This document shows positions 17,625-26,401 of a stretch of 64,000 nucleotides of DNA, in pieces. This stretch comes from Lentzea kentuckyensis (lineage in GTDB: Bacteria; Actinomycetota; Actinomycetes; Mycobacteriales; Pseudonocardiaceae). The notes beneath the pieces were generated by a model, which was not told the DNA's origin, did no database searches, and saw nothing but the letters and a program-made list of their open reading frames with translations. How positions within the stretch are numbered: position 1 is the stretch's first letter; each line of letters begins with the position of its first letter. Position numbers and translations under genes: made by a program. The DNA is taken from positions 1-64,000 of the forward strand of contig NZ_MUYM01000036.1 of the NCBI RefSeq assembly GCF_002150765.1, read 5' to 3'.

Positions 17625-18437
17625 TCACCACTTGCTGTGCTCGCGCAACCACCTGGCCTCAACCTTAGGAGCCAGTTCCTCACGGAGATCGTCCTCAGTT
17701 CGACCGTGCTTCGCCGCGAGCGCGACCAGGATGAGCCTTGCGTCCTCCTGGTATTCAGCGATCGTGTCGCGGTGGTACGCCACGTTCCGCTTGGCCAGGT
17801 ACCTGGCATAGCTGAGGAGTCCTGTGTAGGAGCGGCGAGCAGAGAACTCGGTCGCGATCGCTCCGCCATGCTTGGTGCGCAGAGGAGTTCCATCAGGCGC
17901 CGTGATCGCCTTAGCGGCCTTGACCTTCGCGCGCTCGGCCTTCTCCGCGATCCGCGCGAGCTGCTCCGGGGTCTTGATCTGGCTGGGTCGGTTGCGCACT
18001 TCCACAGGCGCGCTCGGGTAGCACTCGGTGCACGCGGTTTTGCCCGCCAGCTCGACGATCTCCGTTTCATCATGCCCAGACAGGTGTGTCAGCCAAGCGA
18101 ACTTCGTGGTGTCGAAACAGGTCCTGCACTCCATGGTGCGGTGCACATGGCCGCCAGCGTTGAGGACGAGCCATGCGCGAGTCCATCCGCCCCGGCGGTC
18201 GAACTCATCCTCCAGCGGCCCGGCAGCCACCTTGCACTCCATGACGGTCTGAGAAGCGCTCTCAATCTGGGGTTCCAGGCCCGCCGCGAGATCGGCCGCG
18301 TGGGCTTCCAGCCAGTCCTGGCGACGCTTCGTGAGCATGCGGACCGTGTGCTCCGCCTTTGCGCGCTCAGTGTTCAGACGGTCGAGTTCGGCGTCGATCT
18401 CGGTCGGGTTCGCGGTGGTCAGGTCTTCAATGGCCAT
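17625..18437 (-). CDS. Hypothetical protein with coiled coil and CxxC motifs
   Basis: A 270-aa protein of unknown function. Residues 10-75 form a probable coiled coil (LDRLNTERAKAEHTVRMLTKRR). The middle has two cysteine pairs, ECRTCF and ACTECYP, about 35 residues apart, which could bind one zinc ion. Its C terminus is basic and helical. The ATG at 18437 has AGGTGA ahead. Similar zinc-containing unknowns are common in actinobacteriophages and integrative elements. It is probably cargo of the element. Confidence 0.6.
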   Translation of the reverse strand: MAIEDLTTANPTEIDAELDRLNTERAKAEHTVRMLTKRRQDWLEAHAADLAAGLEPQIESASQTVMECKVAAGPLEDEFDRRGGWTRAWLVLNAGGHVHRTMECRTCFDTTKFAWLTHLSGHDETEIVELAGKTACTECYPSAPVEVRNRPSQIKTPEQLARIAEKAERAKVKAAKAITAPDGTPLRTKHGGAIATEFSARRSYTGLLSYARYLAKRNVAYHRDTIAEYQEDARLILVALAAKHGRTEDDLREELAPKVEARWLREHSKW

Positions 18438-18519
18438 GATCGGTCACCTCAACTTGGTTGTGTCACACGCATGCCGCGTGGACGAGGACAAACGGAAGGT
18501 TGATGAAGTACGTGCGCGG

Positions 18520-19389
18520 TCATCCGCCAGCGGGCCGTTCGGTGATCCGAATCAGCTCAGCCATGCAACGAATTGCGTTGGCGAGTTCCATAGGCTCGCG
18601 GCGTTCGGCGACAGCACGCGGCATCCACTCGTCGGTGAGGCCGCTGCCGACGCCGAGCACGACTTTGTTCCCGAGGCCCCACAAGACCGCGTTGACTGCG
18701 AGACACGCCACCGCGAGCTCGTCCACGTCAACCGCCCACCACTCCACAGTGGAGGGATCACGGTCGAGCTCGCGCATGGCTTCAGCCGCAGCACGAAGGA
18801 GGGCACCCGTTCCCGCCGTCGGTTCAAGTACGCGCTCGCCCTCGCTGGGCACACCGACCATGCGAGCCATCGCCTCCGCGACGCACGCCGGTGTGTAGAA
18901 CTGCCCGCGCGCACTCTTCGCGGTGCGCGAGCGGAGCACTTCGAGCAGGGCGCCGAACAAGTCTGTCTCACGTCGCCGGTCAGTTCCGGTGAGGTGGAGC
19001 TGTCCCGCGCGTAGTGCGGCATCCGCCACGCTCTTGGCTGCCGAGACCACCTGATCGCCGAGACGCGATTCGCTGTGCCACAACGAGATCAGCGGCCATG
19101 CTCGGTTGAGGAGATCTGGTCTCGCCTTTACGAAGATCGCCCACTGCATACGAGCAAAGTCCGAGAAGTCGCTAGCCGACAACGAAAGGAGGTAACGCAC
19201 CACGTCGTCGCGCTCGTCGTCCGGCGGAGCCAGGAACGCCAGCGCGCCGACGACTGATACAGGGACTTCGAGTCGTCCTGAGCCATGGGCACGGTGCCAG
19301 GTCTCGTCAACTGCTTCCGCGATCTTCACCGCGTGTTGGTGCGGATCTGCGGGCACACACCCAGCCTGCGATTGCTTTTGTGAACACAT
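18520..19389 (-). CDS. N-6 DNA methylase-like protein lacking catalytic motif
   Basis: A 289-aa protein similar to the HsdM-type N-6 adenine methylase fold. SAKSARGQFYTPACVAEAM followed by LEPTAGTGALL (motif I) is diagnostic. The polypeptide ends about 80 residues after motif I, and no NPPF/NPPY catalytic motif is present: the strand expected to carry it reads VLGVGSGLTDEW. It should bind SAM but probably not methylate DNA. I chose ATG 19389, with GGAG seven bases upstream, over earlier in-frame starts to 19623 that lack family similarity. Such truncated N-6 methylases recur on actinobacterial elements and may be regulatory or anti-restriction proteins. Confidence 0.7.
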   Translation of the reverse strand: MCSQKQSQAGCVPADPHQHAVKIAEAVDETWHRAHGSGRLEVPVSVVGALAFLAPPDDERDDVVRYLLSLSASDFSDFARMQWAIFVKARPDLLNRAWPLISLWHSESRLGDQVVSAAKSVADAALRAGQLHLTGTDRRRETDLFGALLEVLRSRTAKSARGQFYTPACVAEAMARMVGVPSEGERVLEPTAGTGALLRAAAEAMRELDRDPSTVEWWAVDVDELAVACLAVNAVLWGLGNKVVLGVGSGLTDEWMPRAVAERREPMELANAIRCMAELIRITERPAGG

Positions 19390-19682
19390 GACAGCGCTCC
19401 GGGCCGCAACGGGCCGAAAGATCGAGTTGCTCATCCAGGAGCGGCACGCCGGAGAAGGCCGGTGCGGGCCGACGGGGCACCTCACGGTGGAGGTGTCGCA
19501 CCCCCGCCGGCCACCACACAAACCCGCCTGCGAACAGGAGGGCATCCGTAGCGTAGCCCCGTTCTGAACTCCGCGTTCGTGCCGCATGCAGCGGTGACGT
19601 GCCGTCCGTCGGCACTTCCGCATAGTGGGGCGAACGGCGCTCCGAAGACTGCGAGACCTTGCGGAGCGCCGCTCGGCCGAAG

Positions 19683-20141
19683 TCAGCCGACGACGAACGC
19701 GCCAGGATGCAGCGCCGTCAACTTCCTGTGCGGGCTGGACTCACCGGGGTGCGGGACCTGCAGCACCAGACGGCCCGCAAGATCACCGCCCGCGTCATCC
19801 GGCACTCGTCGCACGGTGAAACAGAACGCTCCACGCGGGTCACCGACGCTGATCGACACGGTGACGGAGTCGTCAACCTCGTCCGCGTCGATCGTCGCGG
19901 AGTTCACCCACGACAACGGAGCTCGTTCCGGTACGTGCGCAGTTGGCTCGTCACCGTCCGGGGAGCACATCGCCTCGCCGGACTCAGTTTCGTAGCCGCT
20001 GGCCGTCTCGACGATGTCCTCACCGCACCGGGTGCAGTGGTAGCCGGAGTCCGTTTCCCAAGGGAATTCAAGAGAGACAGTCACCGAGTCGTCCTCGACG
20101 AACCGCAGTTGGTCCTGATCGACAGAGAGCATGGCAGACAT
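19683..20141 (-). CDS. Hypothetical protein, acidic, CxxC pair
   Basis: A 152-aa acidic protein of unknown function with YHCTRCGE and a later CSPDGDE segment, which could form a small metal site. Start ATG 20141 has GAGG about eight bases ahead; upstream in-frame codons lack a ribosome site. It lies 47 bases downstream of the next minus-strand unknown gene and may be cotranscribed. About 290 bases without a gene separate its end from the methylase-like gene start. Confidence 0.5.
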   Translation of the reverse strand: MSAMLSVDQDQLRFVEDDSVTVSLEFPWETDSGYHCTRCGEDIVETASGYETESGEAMCSPDGDEPTAHVPERAPLSWVNSATIDADEVDDSVTVSISVGDPRGAFCFTVRRVPDDAGGDLAGRLVLQVPHPGESSPHRKLTALHPGAFVVG

Positions 20142-20188
20142 GGCACACCTCACACTGAGGGAAGAACGAGGGTTCGGGAGTCGGCTAC

Positions 20189-20791
20189 TCAGGCCGTGAA
20201 GCGGAGCGACTTGCGGCACTGCGGGCATGCGATGTACGCGCGCTCGCAATCACCGAAGGGCACTCGCGCTTGACCGCTGATCGTCGGGGCGCCGTCGAAC
20301 AGCCCTCCGTTGACGCAGTGCAGCCGGTAACCGTCGCAGGTCTCCCACTGATGGCCGTTCGCGCAGCAACCGACCGCGTGCGCGTAGTCCGCCCAGCAGA
20401 CCGCGTCGGTGGTGGTGTCGCGGTAGACCTCGGGTTGGCCGTAGAGACCCCCGTCACCGCTCATCGTCACCATCAGGTCGCCCAGCTCACCGCCGGCCGA
20501 GAACACCAGGAAGCCGAGATCATCCGAGAGGATGTTCTCCACGTTGCAGGTGTTGTGCGCCCAGAACAGCCCGTCACCGTAGAGGCCGACCGGGTCTTCC
20601 CCGGTGCACTCCTTTGCCCAGAGCACCAGCACACGTGCTGTCGGATCCCGGTGCCCTCTCTCATCCATCCACTCGCGAAGCTCGTTCGTGAGCTCTCCGC
20701 AGAGTTCCGCGCGCTCGGCGATCCACTCAGCGGTATCAACGCTGAGCCAACCATCGCCGTTGCTCCACGCGGTGACCATGACATCAGCCAT
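20189..20791 (-). CDS. Hypothetical protein with C-terminal zinc-ribbon-like motif
   Basis: A 200-aa acidic protein. The C terminus has CERAYIACPQCRKSL, and there are further cysteines in GCCANGHQWETC, so one or two zinc sites are likely. The rest (LVFSAGGELGDLMVTMSGDGGLYG) has no family I recognise. ATG 20791 with AGGAG eight bases ahead sets the start. It heads a short minus-strand group with the gene at 19683-20141. Confidence 0.5.
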   Translation of the reverse strand: MADVMVTAWSNGDGWLSVDTAEWIAERAELCGELTNELREWMDERGHRDPTARVLVLWAKECTGEDPVGLYGDGLFWAHNTCNVENILSDDLGFLVFSAGGELGDLMVTMSGDGGLYGQPEVYRDTTTDAVCWADYAHAVGCCANGHQWETCDGYRLHCVNGGLFDGAPTISGQARVPFGDCERAYIACPQCRKSLRFTA

Positions 20792-21457
20792 GACGACCAC
20801 TCCTGGCGGTTATTGGGTTTGTGTGGTTGCGAGATATGCGGGGTGCGAACCCATCTCGCCATACATCAAAGATAGCATCGAACCAATCGGGACACAATGG
20901 ATTCCCGTGCGAATTTCCATGATTCTTTAGCGCTTCGCGAGTGATCACGATGTGCAGGATTCGGGCATTCAAGGCCGGGCATGAGACAACCGGAGTACAA
21001 ATAAAGCACGCCAGACCAGGTCACCTATTGAGCGAAATGCAGTAAATAGGAGATGCGTCAATGCAGGGCTTTCTGATGCGAAGGCCAGCCACCCACAAGG
21101 TAGATGGAAACGAGGACCACCGCCGCGCCGGTCGACTGCTCAACTGCCTGCCGGCTACCGAGTCGGGCGTCACACAGGTAGCCATCACACCACTGCTGAC
21201 CAGCGGATTCACGTAACCAAAGGGGCTTCTGCCCTAGAAGGCACCTGGCCAGGAAGGTGACACAGACTCTTCATGGAGCGATCCAAAGATGCGGCGCTTT
21301 CGTAGCCAAGCCACGAAAGCACCGCATCCAACGAAAATCAAGAAAGTACGTGTACGTCGACCCGCGATCCGACCGGAGTCTTCCATGAAGGATATGGGCA
21401 CCCGAAACGTCTACAGTGTCGCATGACCCATCTTTGTCTGCACGCAGTATATATCTA
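20792..21457. other. Non-coding stretch between element cargo and Tad operon
   Basis: About 666 bases without a credible gene. The part near 20860-20940 is AT-richer and probably holds the promoter of the gene at 20189-20791. A strong hairpin lies at 21288-21328 (listed separately). Small open frames here lack ribosome sites and codon bias. Confidence 0.4.
21288..21328 (-). terminator. Hairpin, probable terminator of the minus-strand pilus operon
   Basis: A 16-base stem (21288-21303 and 21313-21328, one mismatch) closes a 9-base loop. Read on the minus strand, the stem is followed by TTTGG, a weak T tract. It lies about 130 bases after the last minus-strand gene, so a terminator is the simplest reading. 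Confidence 0.55.
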
Positions 21458-21826
21458 TCAGACCCTAGGTTGCGACAACGAGCACCATTCCCCGCCGGGC
21501 GGTCCGCTGAGATTCGGAGGAGTAGAGACGTAGTAGGCGTTGACGACCACGTGTGCGCCGTCGCGATAAAAGGGAACCTGATACCAAGGAGGCACGCACG
21601 ATGTCCCAGTATTCCCTGTGTCCCAGTGGAACTTGATGAGGATGAAGTTGCCGGCGCAGTGGAAGTAGCGACCGGTGAGTTCGCCAACGGGTTGAGGCAG
21701 CGGGACGAAGCCGCAGCCCGGCGGTGGCCAGATTCTCGTAGCCGCAGCCGCGTTCGGAGTGGCGGCCGCAGCGCAGGCGACCAGCATGGCCGCGGCGCTG
21801 AGCACGCTGCCGAGTCGTCGGTTCAT
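21458..21826 (-). CDS. Small secreted protein, unknown
   Basis: A 122-aa protein with a Sec signal peptide (MNRR then a long Ala-rich hydrophobic stretch, probable cleavage after PNAAA). The mature part has four cysteines, GCGF, FHCAG, TSCVPP and EWCS, which could form two disulfides outside the cell. No family is recognised. ATG 21826 has GGAG ahead. It lies 61 bases after the LysM-BTAD gene on the same strand. Confidence 0.6.
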   Translation of the reverse strand: MNRRLGSVLSAAAMLVACAAAATPNAAAATRIWPPPGCGFVPLPQPVGELTGRYFHCAGNFILIKFHWDTGNTGTSCVPPWYQVPFYRDGAHVVVNAYYVSTPPNLSGPPGGEWCSLSQPRV

Positions 21827-21887
21827 GAGATGGCTCCAATCTCGGAGTTGGTTGATACAGCTGGAAACCTGGAGGACCGACGTCAGC

Positions 21888-24506
21888 TCACGACGCCGCT
21901 GCGCGGCCGGAGGAACCGACATGAGGTCCACTGCGGCGCTGGAGGAGCGCGGCGATGGCCTGGGTGTCAGGGCTGGGTTCTTCGTCGATTTCGCCGAGCG
22001 TGGCTGTCAGCAGGGCGAGCGTCCGAGGAACGGCGGCGAGCTGTCCGAGCTGAGCCTGGGTGCTCATGATCTGGCGGTAGACGCCCTCGTTGTAAGGATC
22101 GAGCTGGCGCGCCCGCTCAAGGAGGACGAGCACTCTCTGCGGGTCCGCATCGCCGTACTCGTTGATCAGCGCGCTGAGTGCGTCCAGGACGTCGCGCCGC
22201 GCGGACTCGCGAAACGGCTCGATCCATGGCGAGAGAACGTCTTCAGCGAGATCTCCGGCGTAGAGGTCAACAGCACGCTGGAGGCACGACTTCCGGTCGG
22301 CACCGGTCACCGCTACGTTCCCAAGCAGCTGTTGCAGCTTCCAGAAGTCCACCTCGACGAACTCGCGGTTCAGTTGGTAACGGCCATCGCTGTTCACAAC
22401 GAAGTTCGCCATGGGGCCGCTGGTGGCATCGGCGACCACGCGTCGAAGCACCGACAACGTGTTGTGAAACGAGTTGTACGGCCGCGGCGGCCTGCTGCCG
22501 GGCCACACCGCCTCGTTCAGGACCTCTCGCCGGACGCCCTGCGGATGGAGCGCCAGGTGAACCAGCACCTCGCGCTGCTTCGGGGTGAGCAGGCCGCTGA
22601 GATCGACAGCCTCGGACCCACCTGGCGCGAACACGAATTGAAAGCGACCGAAGACCTCCACGGTCAGGCGAGATGACACCGCAGCGGGTGCCGAATCCGC
22701 GGTTGCAGCATCGGCAACGGTGCTCGCTCGCGGCTCGGGGAGCCTTGCGTCCGGTATCGAACGGACATCGTCGTTAACGCCGTCAGATCCTCTTTGAACT
22801 TCAGCCTCGCGGAGGACGGCGAGAAGGTCCGCGGCGTCGGCGGCGGGCAGGTTGAACAGCCTCGCGCCGGAGAGTTCGTCTCCAAGGCCAGGGCTGGTCG
22901 CGCTTACCGTTCCGTCGGCCCGAACGATGACCGTCGCGCCCGGACGCCATTGGCCTAGAAGGATGCCGGCAAGGCCGAGAGCAGATCCGTTGTCGAGCAC
23001 AGCTTGTAGCCGACGCGCGGTGTGTCCGACGGAGCGAGCGACGAGGACCACGGCGTCCGATGCCCTCAAATGCTCGTCGAGGGCTTGCCGGGCACGGGTG
23101 AGCAGGAGCGCCTCCATCTCGTCGAGCGCGGCGTCCAGCGAGGCAACGACCTCAACGGTGTGTGGCAGGCTCTGGGCCTCTACCTCACCGAAGACCAGGT
23201 GGAGATCGTCAGCCGGCACGAGCACGCGACAGGTGGCGTCCGTCTCTTGCGCAGTGAGCAGGTGCAGGAGGAGCGCTCGCGCAGCCGCAGCGGCGCCAGC
23301 CCCGGACAAGCCGAGGCCGCGCGTGCTGGCGAGGTCCACCGCGAACTCGCGCCCGCGTCTCGTGCCTGCCGCCGCAGCTAGCCGTGACGGCTTGCTCGGC
23401 TCCAGCACACCCTCCGCGGTCAACTGAACATTCGGCCGGCGTGGGCCGAAGTGAACGAACTCGGTTTCATCGCTCTGCCGGTCCTGCGTGGTCTCGTGCC
23501 CAACACGCAACGCCTGAACCACGGGAGCAACCGGGCGATGGAGGTCGGACCGCTTGCCGCTGCCGATCCGGTACCGGCACCTGCGCCGCATCTGCATCGC
23601 CACTACGGCGGCCGATATCGCTCCCGCAAGACCAAGGCTCACGTATACACCGGTCATCAGATTCAGGCCTGGCTCACTCAGATCTTCGCGAGGTTCGGCC
23701 ACTTCCTCCGACGGGGCAGGATTCGGGGGCGTGGGCCGCACTTCAGTCAGCGGTGGCGCTTCAGCTGGCTCCGGAACGTAGGCGGCGATCTGCCAGCCCG
23801 GCCGCACGAGGTCGGGATTGGAGAGAGAACGGCCATCTGCCTGTTCAACTCCGCGGTTGAGCTGGTAGAGCTCAGGCCACCGATCACCACCGCCAGGTCC
23901 GTAGATCCGTTCGGCGATCCGCCACAAGCTGTCGTAGATCCCGTTGTGCGGTAGGCGGACTTCATCGACAACACGCACGAGACCGGGCGGGGCGGGTGCT
24001 GCACGGTCTACGACCAAAGCAAGGGCCGCAGGGTGTTCCGCGGCGCCAGGAGTCAAAGGCGCAACCGCAACGGCGGCAGTCGGCTCGTGCGCGCGGTTAC
24101 CAGCTGCAGGCGCGGCAAAGGCCCGATTGCTCAGCAAGGTCAGCACCACGGCGCCGATGAGCGTGGCTGTCAGCGCCTGGAACGGTCCGCGCCCTTGACA
24201 TGGTGTCCAAGCGATTCCGCGCGCGACGTCGACGACGGAGCGCAGCACGGACAAGACGAAGAAGAACCATGCGATCCAGCAGACGATCGCCAGCGCGTCG
24301 ATGAAGAACTGGCCGCCCATCGGACTGAGCAGCGCTACCCGAACCTCGTCCCAGGTCGGCACATGGTCAGGAAGCGGCCAGCCAACGAAATGCACCAGCC
24401 CCCACGGAAGACCCGCCGTCAGCGCCGAAAGGACACCTAAAGCCAGCAGACCTCGCGCTGCTCCAACGCCGACCGACAGCGCCGAGCGGCGATCCGCCCC
24501 AGTCAT
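21888..24506 (-). CDS. Membrane-anchored LysM-BTAD transcriptional regulator
   Basis: An 872-aa multidomain protein. Three hydrophobic helices lie in the first 135 residues, then a LysM-like domain (about 190-250: GIYDSLWRIAERIYGPGG, NPDLVRPGWQI) and another membrane helix (about 285-305). A central domain without a clear P-loop follows. The C-terminal SARP-type part has a winged helix (about 620-715, LTPKQREVLVHLAL) and a BTAD domain (about 715-860). Proteins with this layout are regularly encoded at the end of actinobacterial Tad pilus loci. It may link wall sensing to transcription, but how a membrane-bound regulator reaches DNA is not established. Its ATG overlaps the preceding stop. Confidence 0.85.
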   Translation of the reverse strand: MTGADRRSALSVGVGAARGLLALGVLSALTAGLPWGLVHFVGWPLPDHVPTWDEVRVALLSPMGGQFFIDALAIVCWIAWFFFVLSVLRSVVDVARGIAWTPCQGRGPFQALTATLIGAVVLTLLSNRAFAAPAAGNRAHEPTAAVAVAPLTPGAAEHPAALALVVDRAAPAPPGLVRVVDEVRLPHNGIYDSLWRIAERIYGPGGGDRWPELYQLNRGVEQADGRSLSNPDLVRPGWQIAAYVPEPAEAPPLTEVRPTPPNPAPSEEVAEPREDLSEPGLNLMTGVYVSLGLAGAISAAVVAMQMRRRCRYRIGSGKRSDLHRPVAPVVQALRVGHETTQDRQSDETEFVHFGPRRPNVQLTAEGVLEPSKPSRLAAAAGTRRGREFAVDLASTRGLGLSGAGAAAAARALLLHLLTAQETDATCRVLVPADDLHLVFGEVEAQSLPHTVEVVASLDAALDEMEALLLTRARQALDEHLRASDAVVLVARSVGHTARRLQAVLDNGSALGLAGILLGQWRPGATVIVRADGTVSATSPGLGDELSGARLFNLPAADAADLLAVLREAEVQRGSDGVNDDVRSIPDARLPEPRASTVADAATADSAPAAVSSRLTVEVFGRFQFVFAPGGSEAVDLSGLLTPKQREVLVHLALHPQGVRREVLNEAVWPGSRPPRPYNSFHNTLSVLRRVVADATSGPMANFVVNSDGRYQLNREFVEVDFWKLQQLLGNVAVTGADRKSCLQRAVDLYAGDLAEDVLSPWIEPFRESARRDVLDALSALINEYGDADPQRVLVLLERARQLDPYNEGVYRQIMSTQAQLGQLAAVPRTLALLTATLGEIDEEPSPDTQAIAALLQRRSGPHVGSSGRAAAS

Positions 24507-24907
24507 GGCGTGCCTATTTCCTTCTCAGCAAAGGATTCTTCCGCTGTGGAACCCTCGTGTGTTTGCGGCTCGGGAGTATCCAGGGTTCGGTTACGTCCCC
24601 TGCGGCCCGGTGGTGAGCCAGCGCCGCTCTTCCTGCGCCTTCCGCGGGAGCTCTTGCGCGAGTCGAGGATCTGCGCCAGATCAGCCGCAGATACGCCGGT
24701 GAACTTGGCCAGCTCGTCCACCGTGATCACATCGCCGCTCTCGACGATGGCATCACCGATCTGCTGATCGATGTCTGCAAGTCGTTGAACCACTGCGACG
24801 CGTTCATGCGCGAGTTCACCAACGAGCTGGGCGGCCTTGGTCCGTCGTGCACTGCGGGCCGCGTCAGCGTCCTCCACGCGCCGCGCGATGTCGTCGATCG
24901 TCGTCAT
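24503..24907 (-). CDS. Small coiled-coil protein of the pilus operon
   Basis: A 134-aa soluble protein. Residues 1-55 form a helical, coiled-coil-like region (DDIARRVEDADAARSARR). A short helix-turn-helix-like segment (ITVDELAKFTGVSAADLAQIL, about 60-80) follows, and the last 50 residues are basic and disordered. A DNA-binding role is possible but weakly supported. The stop overlaps the start of the LysM-BTAD gene (ATGA), so the two may act together. Confidence 0.55.
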   Translation of the reverse strand: MTTIDDIARRVEDADAARSARRTKAAQLVGELAHERVAVVQRLADIDQQIGDAIVESGDVITVDELAKFTGVSAADLAQILDSRKSSRGRRRKSGAGSPPGRRGRNRTLDTPEPQTHEGSTAEESFAEKEIGTP

Positions 24908-24925
24908 CTCCGGATTTCCTTCCTG

Positions 24926-25342
24926 CTAAGAGATTCCGCGTTGCGGCTGCGCTTCACCGCGTCCCGTCACCGTGATCGTGTCGACCGCAACCAATCCAAG
25001 GAGCTGCGTTCGTTGGTTGATCGTCACGCTGACGTTGACGGTGTTGCCGCTAACGGAGACCGAGCCGGTGTGGTGCGCGGCAGCGAGGTAGTTGTGCGCG
25101 GCGGCGACGGCCCGATCCGGCTGCAGCCTCAAGGTGCCGTTAGCTCGGTAGGCAGTCAGGTCGATCTCCTGCGCGCCGGCCCGAGCTGCTTCCTGCGCCT
25201 GCCCCATCGCGCGAACCTTGGCGGCCAGCGCGAGTCCACCGTCGAGTACGAGCCCTCCGAACGCCAGCACCGCGGTCGCGGTGATCACCACGTACGCGCT
25301 GACGCGACCGTGCTGATCACGCAGCCGCTCTGACAGGTTCAT
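24926..25342 (-). CDS. TadG-like pseudopilin / pilus assembly protein
   Basis: A 138-aa protein starting at ATG 25342 (AGGAG ahead, ATGA overlap with the upstream stop). After a basic leader with a DQHGRVSAY processing-like site there is a long hydrophobic helix (VVITATAVLAFGGLVLDGGLALAAKV) and an extracytoplasmic domain. This is the Rv3660c/Rv3657c-like layout of TadE/TadG pseudopilins. It is the third of three consecutive pseudopilin genes. Confidence 0.75.
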   Translation of the reverse strand: MNLSERLRDQHGRVSAYVVITATAVLAFGGLVLDGGLALAAKVRAMGQAQEAARAGAQEIDLTAYRANGTLRLQPDRAVAAAHNYLAAAHHTGSVSVSGNTVNVSVTINQRTQLLGLVAVDTITVTGRGEAQPQRGIS

Positions 25343-25767
25343 GGCCGAACTCCTCGCCATAGATCGACGACCGAGGAGAAACTGCTGCTGAGGGTGCGAC
25401 TTCCGGGAACGCCGAGCGCTGTTAGGTCCTGGAGGCCGACAACGCACGAGACGGTCACGGTCACCGTGGCGCCAGGCCGAAGATCGCCGGAGTCCACGAG
25501 CACCGACAGCGACTGGCAGGTGATGCCCGCGGCGTCGAGTGCTGCCTCGGCGGTGGCAAGGGCCGCAGCGCTCGCTTGCGCCGGAGTCCGGGCCGCGGTC
25601 GCCGCGCGAACGGCCTGATGCGCTACGTCGCTGATCCGCACTTGCGTCGTCGCCAGACGCCCGCAGAGGACCACGAACAACAGCAGGAGAACTATCAACG
25701 GTGCGACCAACGCCAGCTCGGCCGCAGCTGAGCCTCGGTCATCGCGCAGTACCTGGGTCAACTTCAT
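25339..25767 (-). CDS. TadE-like pseudopilin
   Basis: A 142-aa protein with the TadE signature at its N terminus: DDRGSAAAELALVAPLIVLLLLF, in which a glycine followed by a short polar stretch and Glu precedes the membrane helix. A small extracytoplasmic domain with two cysteines (GITCQ, VSCVV) follows. TadE proteins are minor pseudopilins processed by the prepilin peptidase. Both ends overlap neighbouring genes by ATGA. Confidence 0.85.
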   Translation of the reverse strand: MKLTQVLRDDRGSAAAELALVAPLIVLLLLFVVLCGRLATTQVRISDVAHQAVRAATAARTPAQASAAALATAEAALDAAGITCQSLSVLVDSGDLRPGATVTVTVSCVVGLQDLTALGVPGSRTLSSSFSSVVDLWRGVRP

Positions 25768-26174
25768 GGCGACACCGCCGATGAAAACTTCTCGACGGGA
25801 CCGACGGCTTCGGCACGAACCGCGAGGGTGACGAACGGAATCACGCTGACCGCCTTTCCTCGAACCTGCACGGATGCTTGATCAGCGCCGCGTTGTGCTC
25901 GTACGGATGACTCGCGAAGCGGTCCCCTGCCGAGCTGTGCGAGCACCTGCTGCCCTGCCGCAGTGCCGGCTCCCGCACTTCCACCGGAAACACGGGCCGC
26001 GGACAGCGCTTGGGCGGCAGCGGCTTGAGCGATATGCGCCGCGTGCATGTACAGCGCGAACTGCACGATCGACAGGAACAGCAAGAACAGCACCGGCATG
26101 ACGATCATGAGCTCGGCTGTACCGCTCCCCCTCTGGTCGCGGCAAACGCGTCGAATGAGCCGAAGCATCGCCAT
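25764..26174 (-). CDS. TadE-like pseudopilin
   Basis: A 136-aa TadE-family protein: DQRGSGTAELMIVMPVLFLLFL is the processing site plus membrane helix, then HAAHIAQAAAAQALSAARV as in other TadE proteins. The ATG at 26174 shares its A with the TGA stop of the upstream prepilin gene. It is a minor pilus component by family. Confidence 0.85.
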   Translation of the reverse strand: MAMLRLIRRVCRDQRGSGTAELMIVMPVLFLLFLSIVQFALYMHAAHIAQAAAAQALSAARVSGGSAGAGTAAGQQVLAQLGRGPLRESSVRAQRGADQASVQVRGKAVSVIPFVTLAVRAEAVGPVEKFSSAVSP

Positions 26175-26362
26175 CACTCGATCGGAATGCTCTGTGCCTT
26201 CTGGATGATCTTGGCGACGATGAAGGCGACCGCCGTGATCGTCGCGGACACCAGCAACGCGGTGCCGACAACGAACTCGGTCGAGTAGCCGCGGTCGTCA
26301 CGGCGGATCTTCTCCAGACCGGCCTGGACGTAGACGACGAGAAACTGAACCTCGATGAACAT
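26174..26362 (-). CDS. Small Flp-like prepilin
   Basis: A 62-aa protein with a leader ending in DDRG, then YSTEF and a hydrophobic helix (VVGTALLVSATITAVAFIVAKII). Leader, cleavable glycine, Glu at position +4 and helix are the pattern of Flp major pilins and DUF4244-like actinobacterial pilins. It is the only small prepilin in the locus, so it is the best candidate for the pilus subunit. The preceding gene ends 39 bases upstream. Confidence 0.72.
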   Translation of the reverse strand: MFIEVQFLVVYVQAGLEKIRRDDRGYSTEFVVGTALLVSATITAVAFIVAKIIQKAQSIPIE

Positions 26363-26401
26363 CGACCTCTCCTAACTGCCATAACTGGGTACGCGGGCCG
26401 G

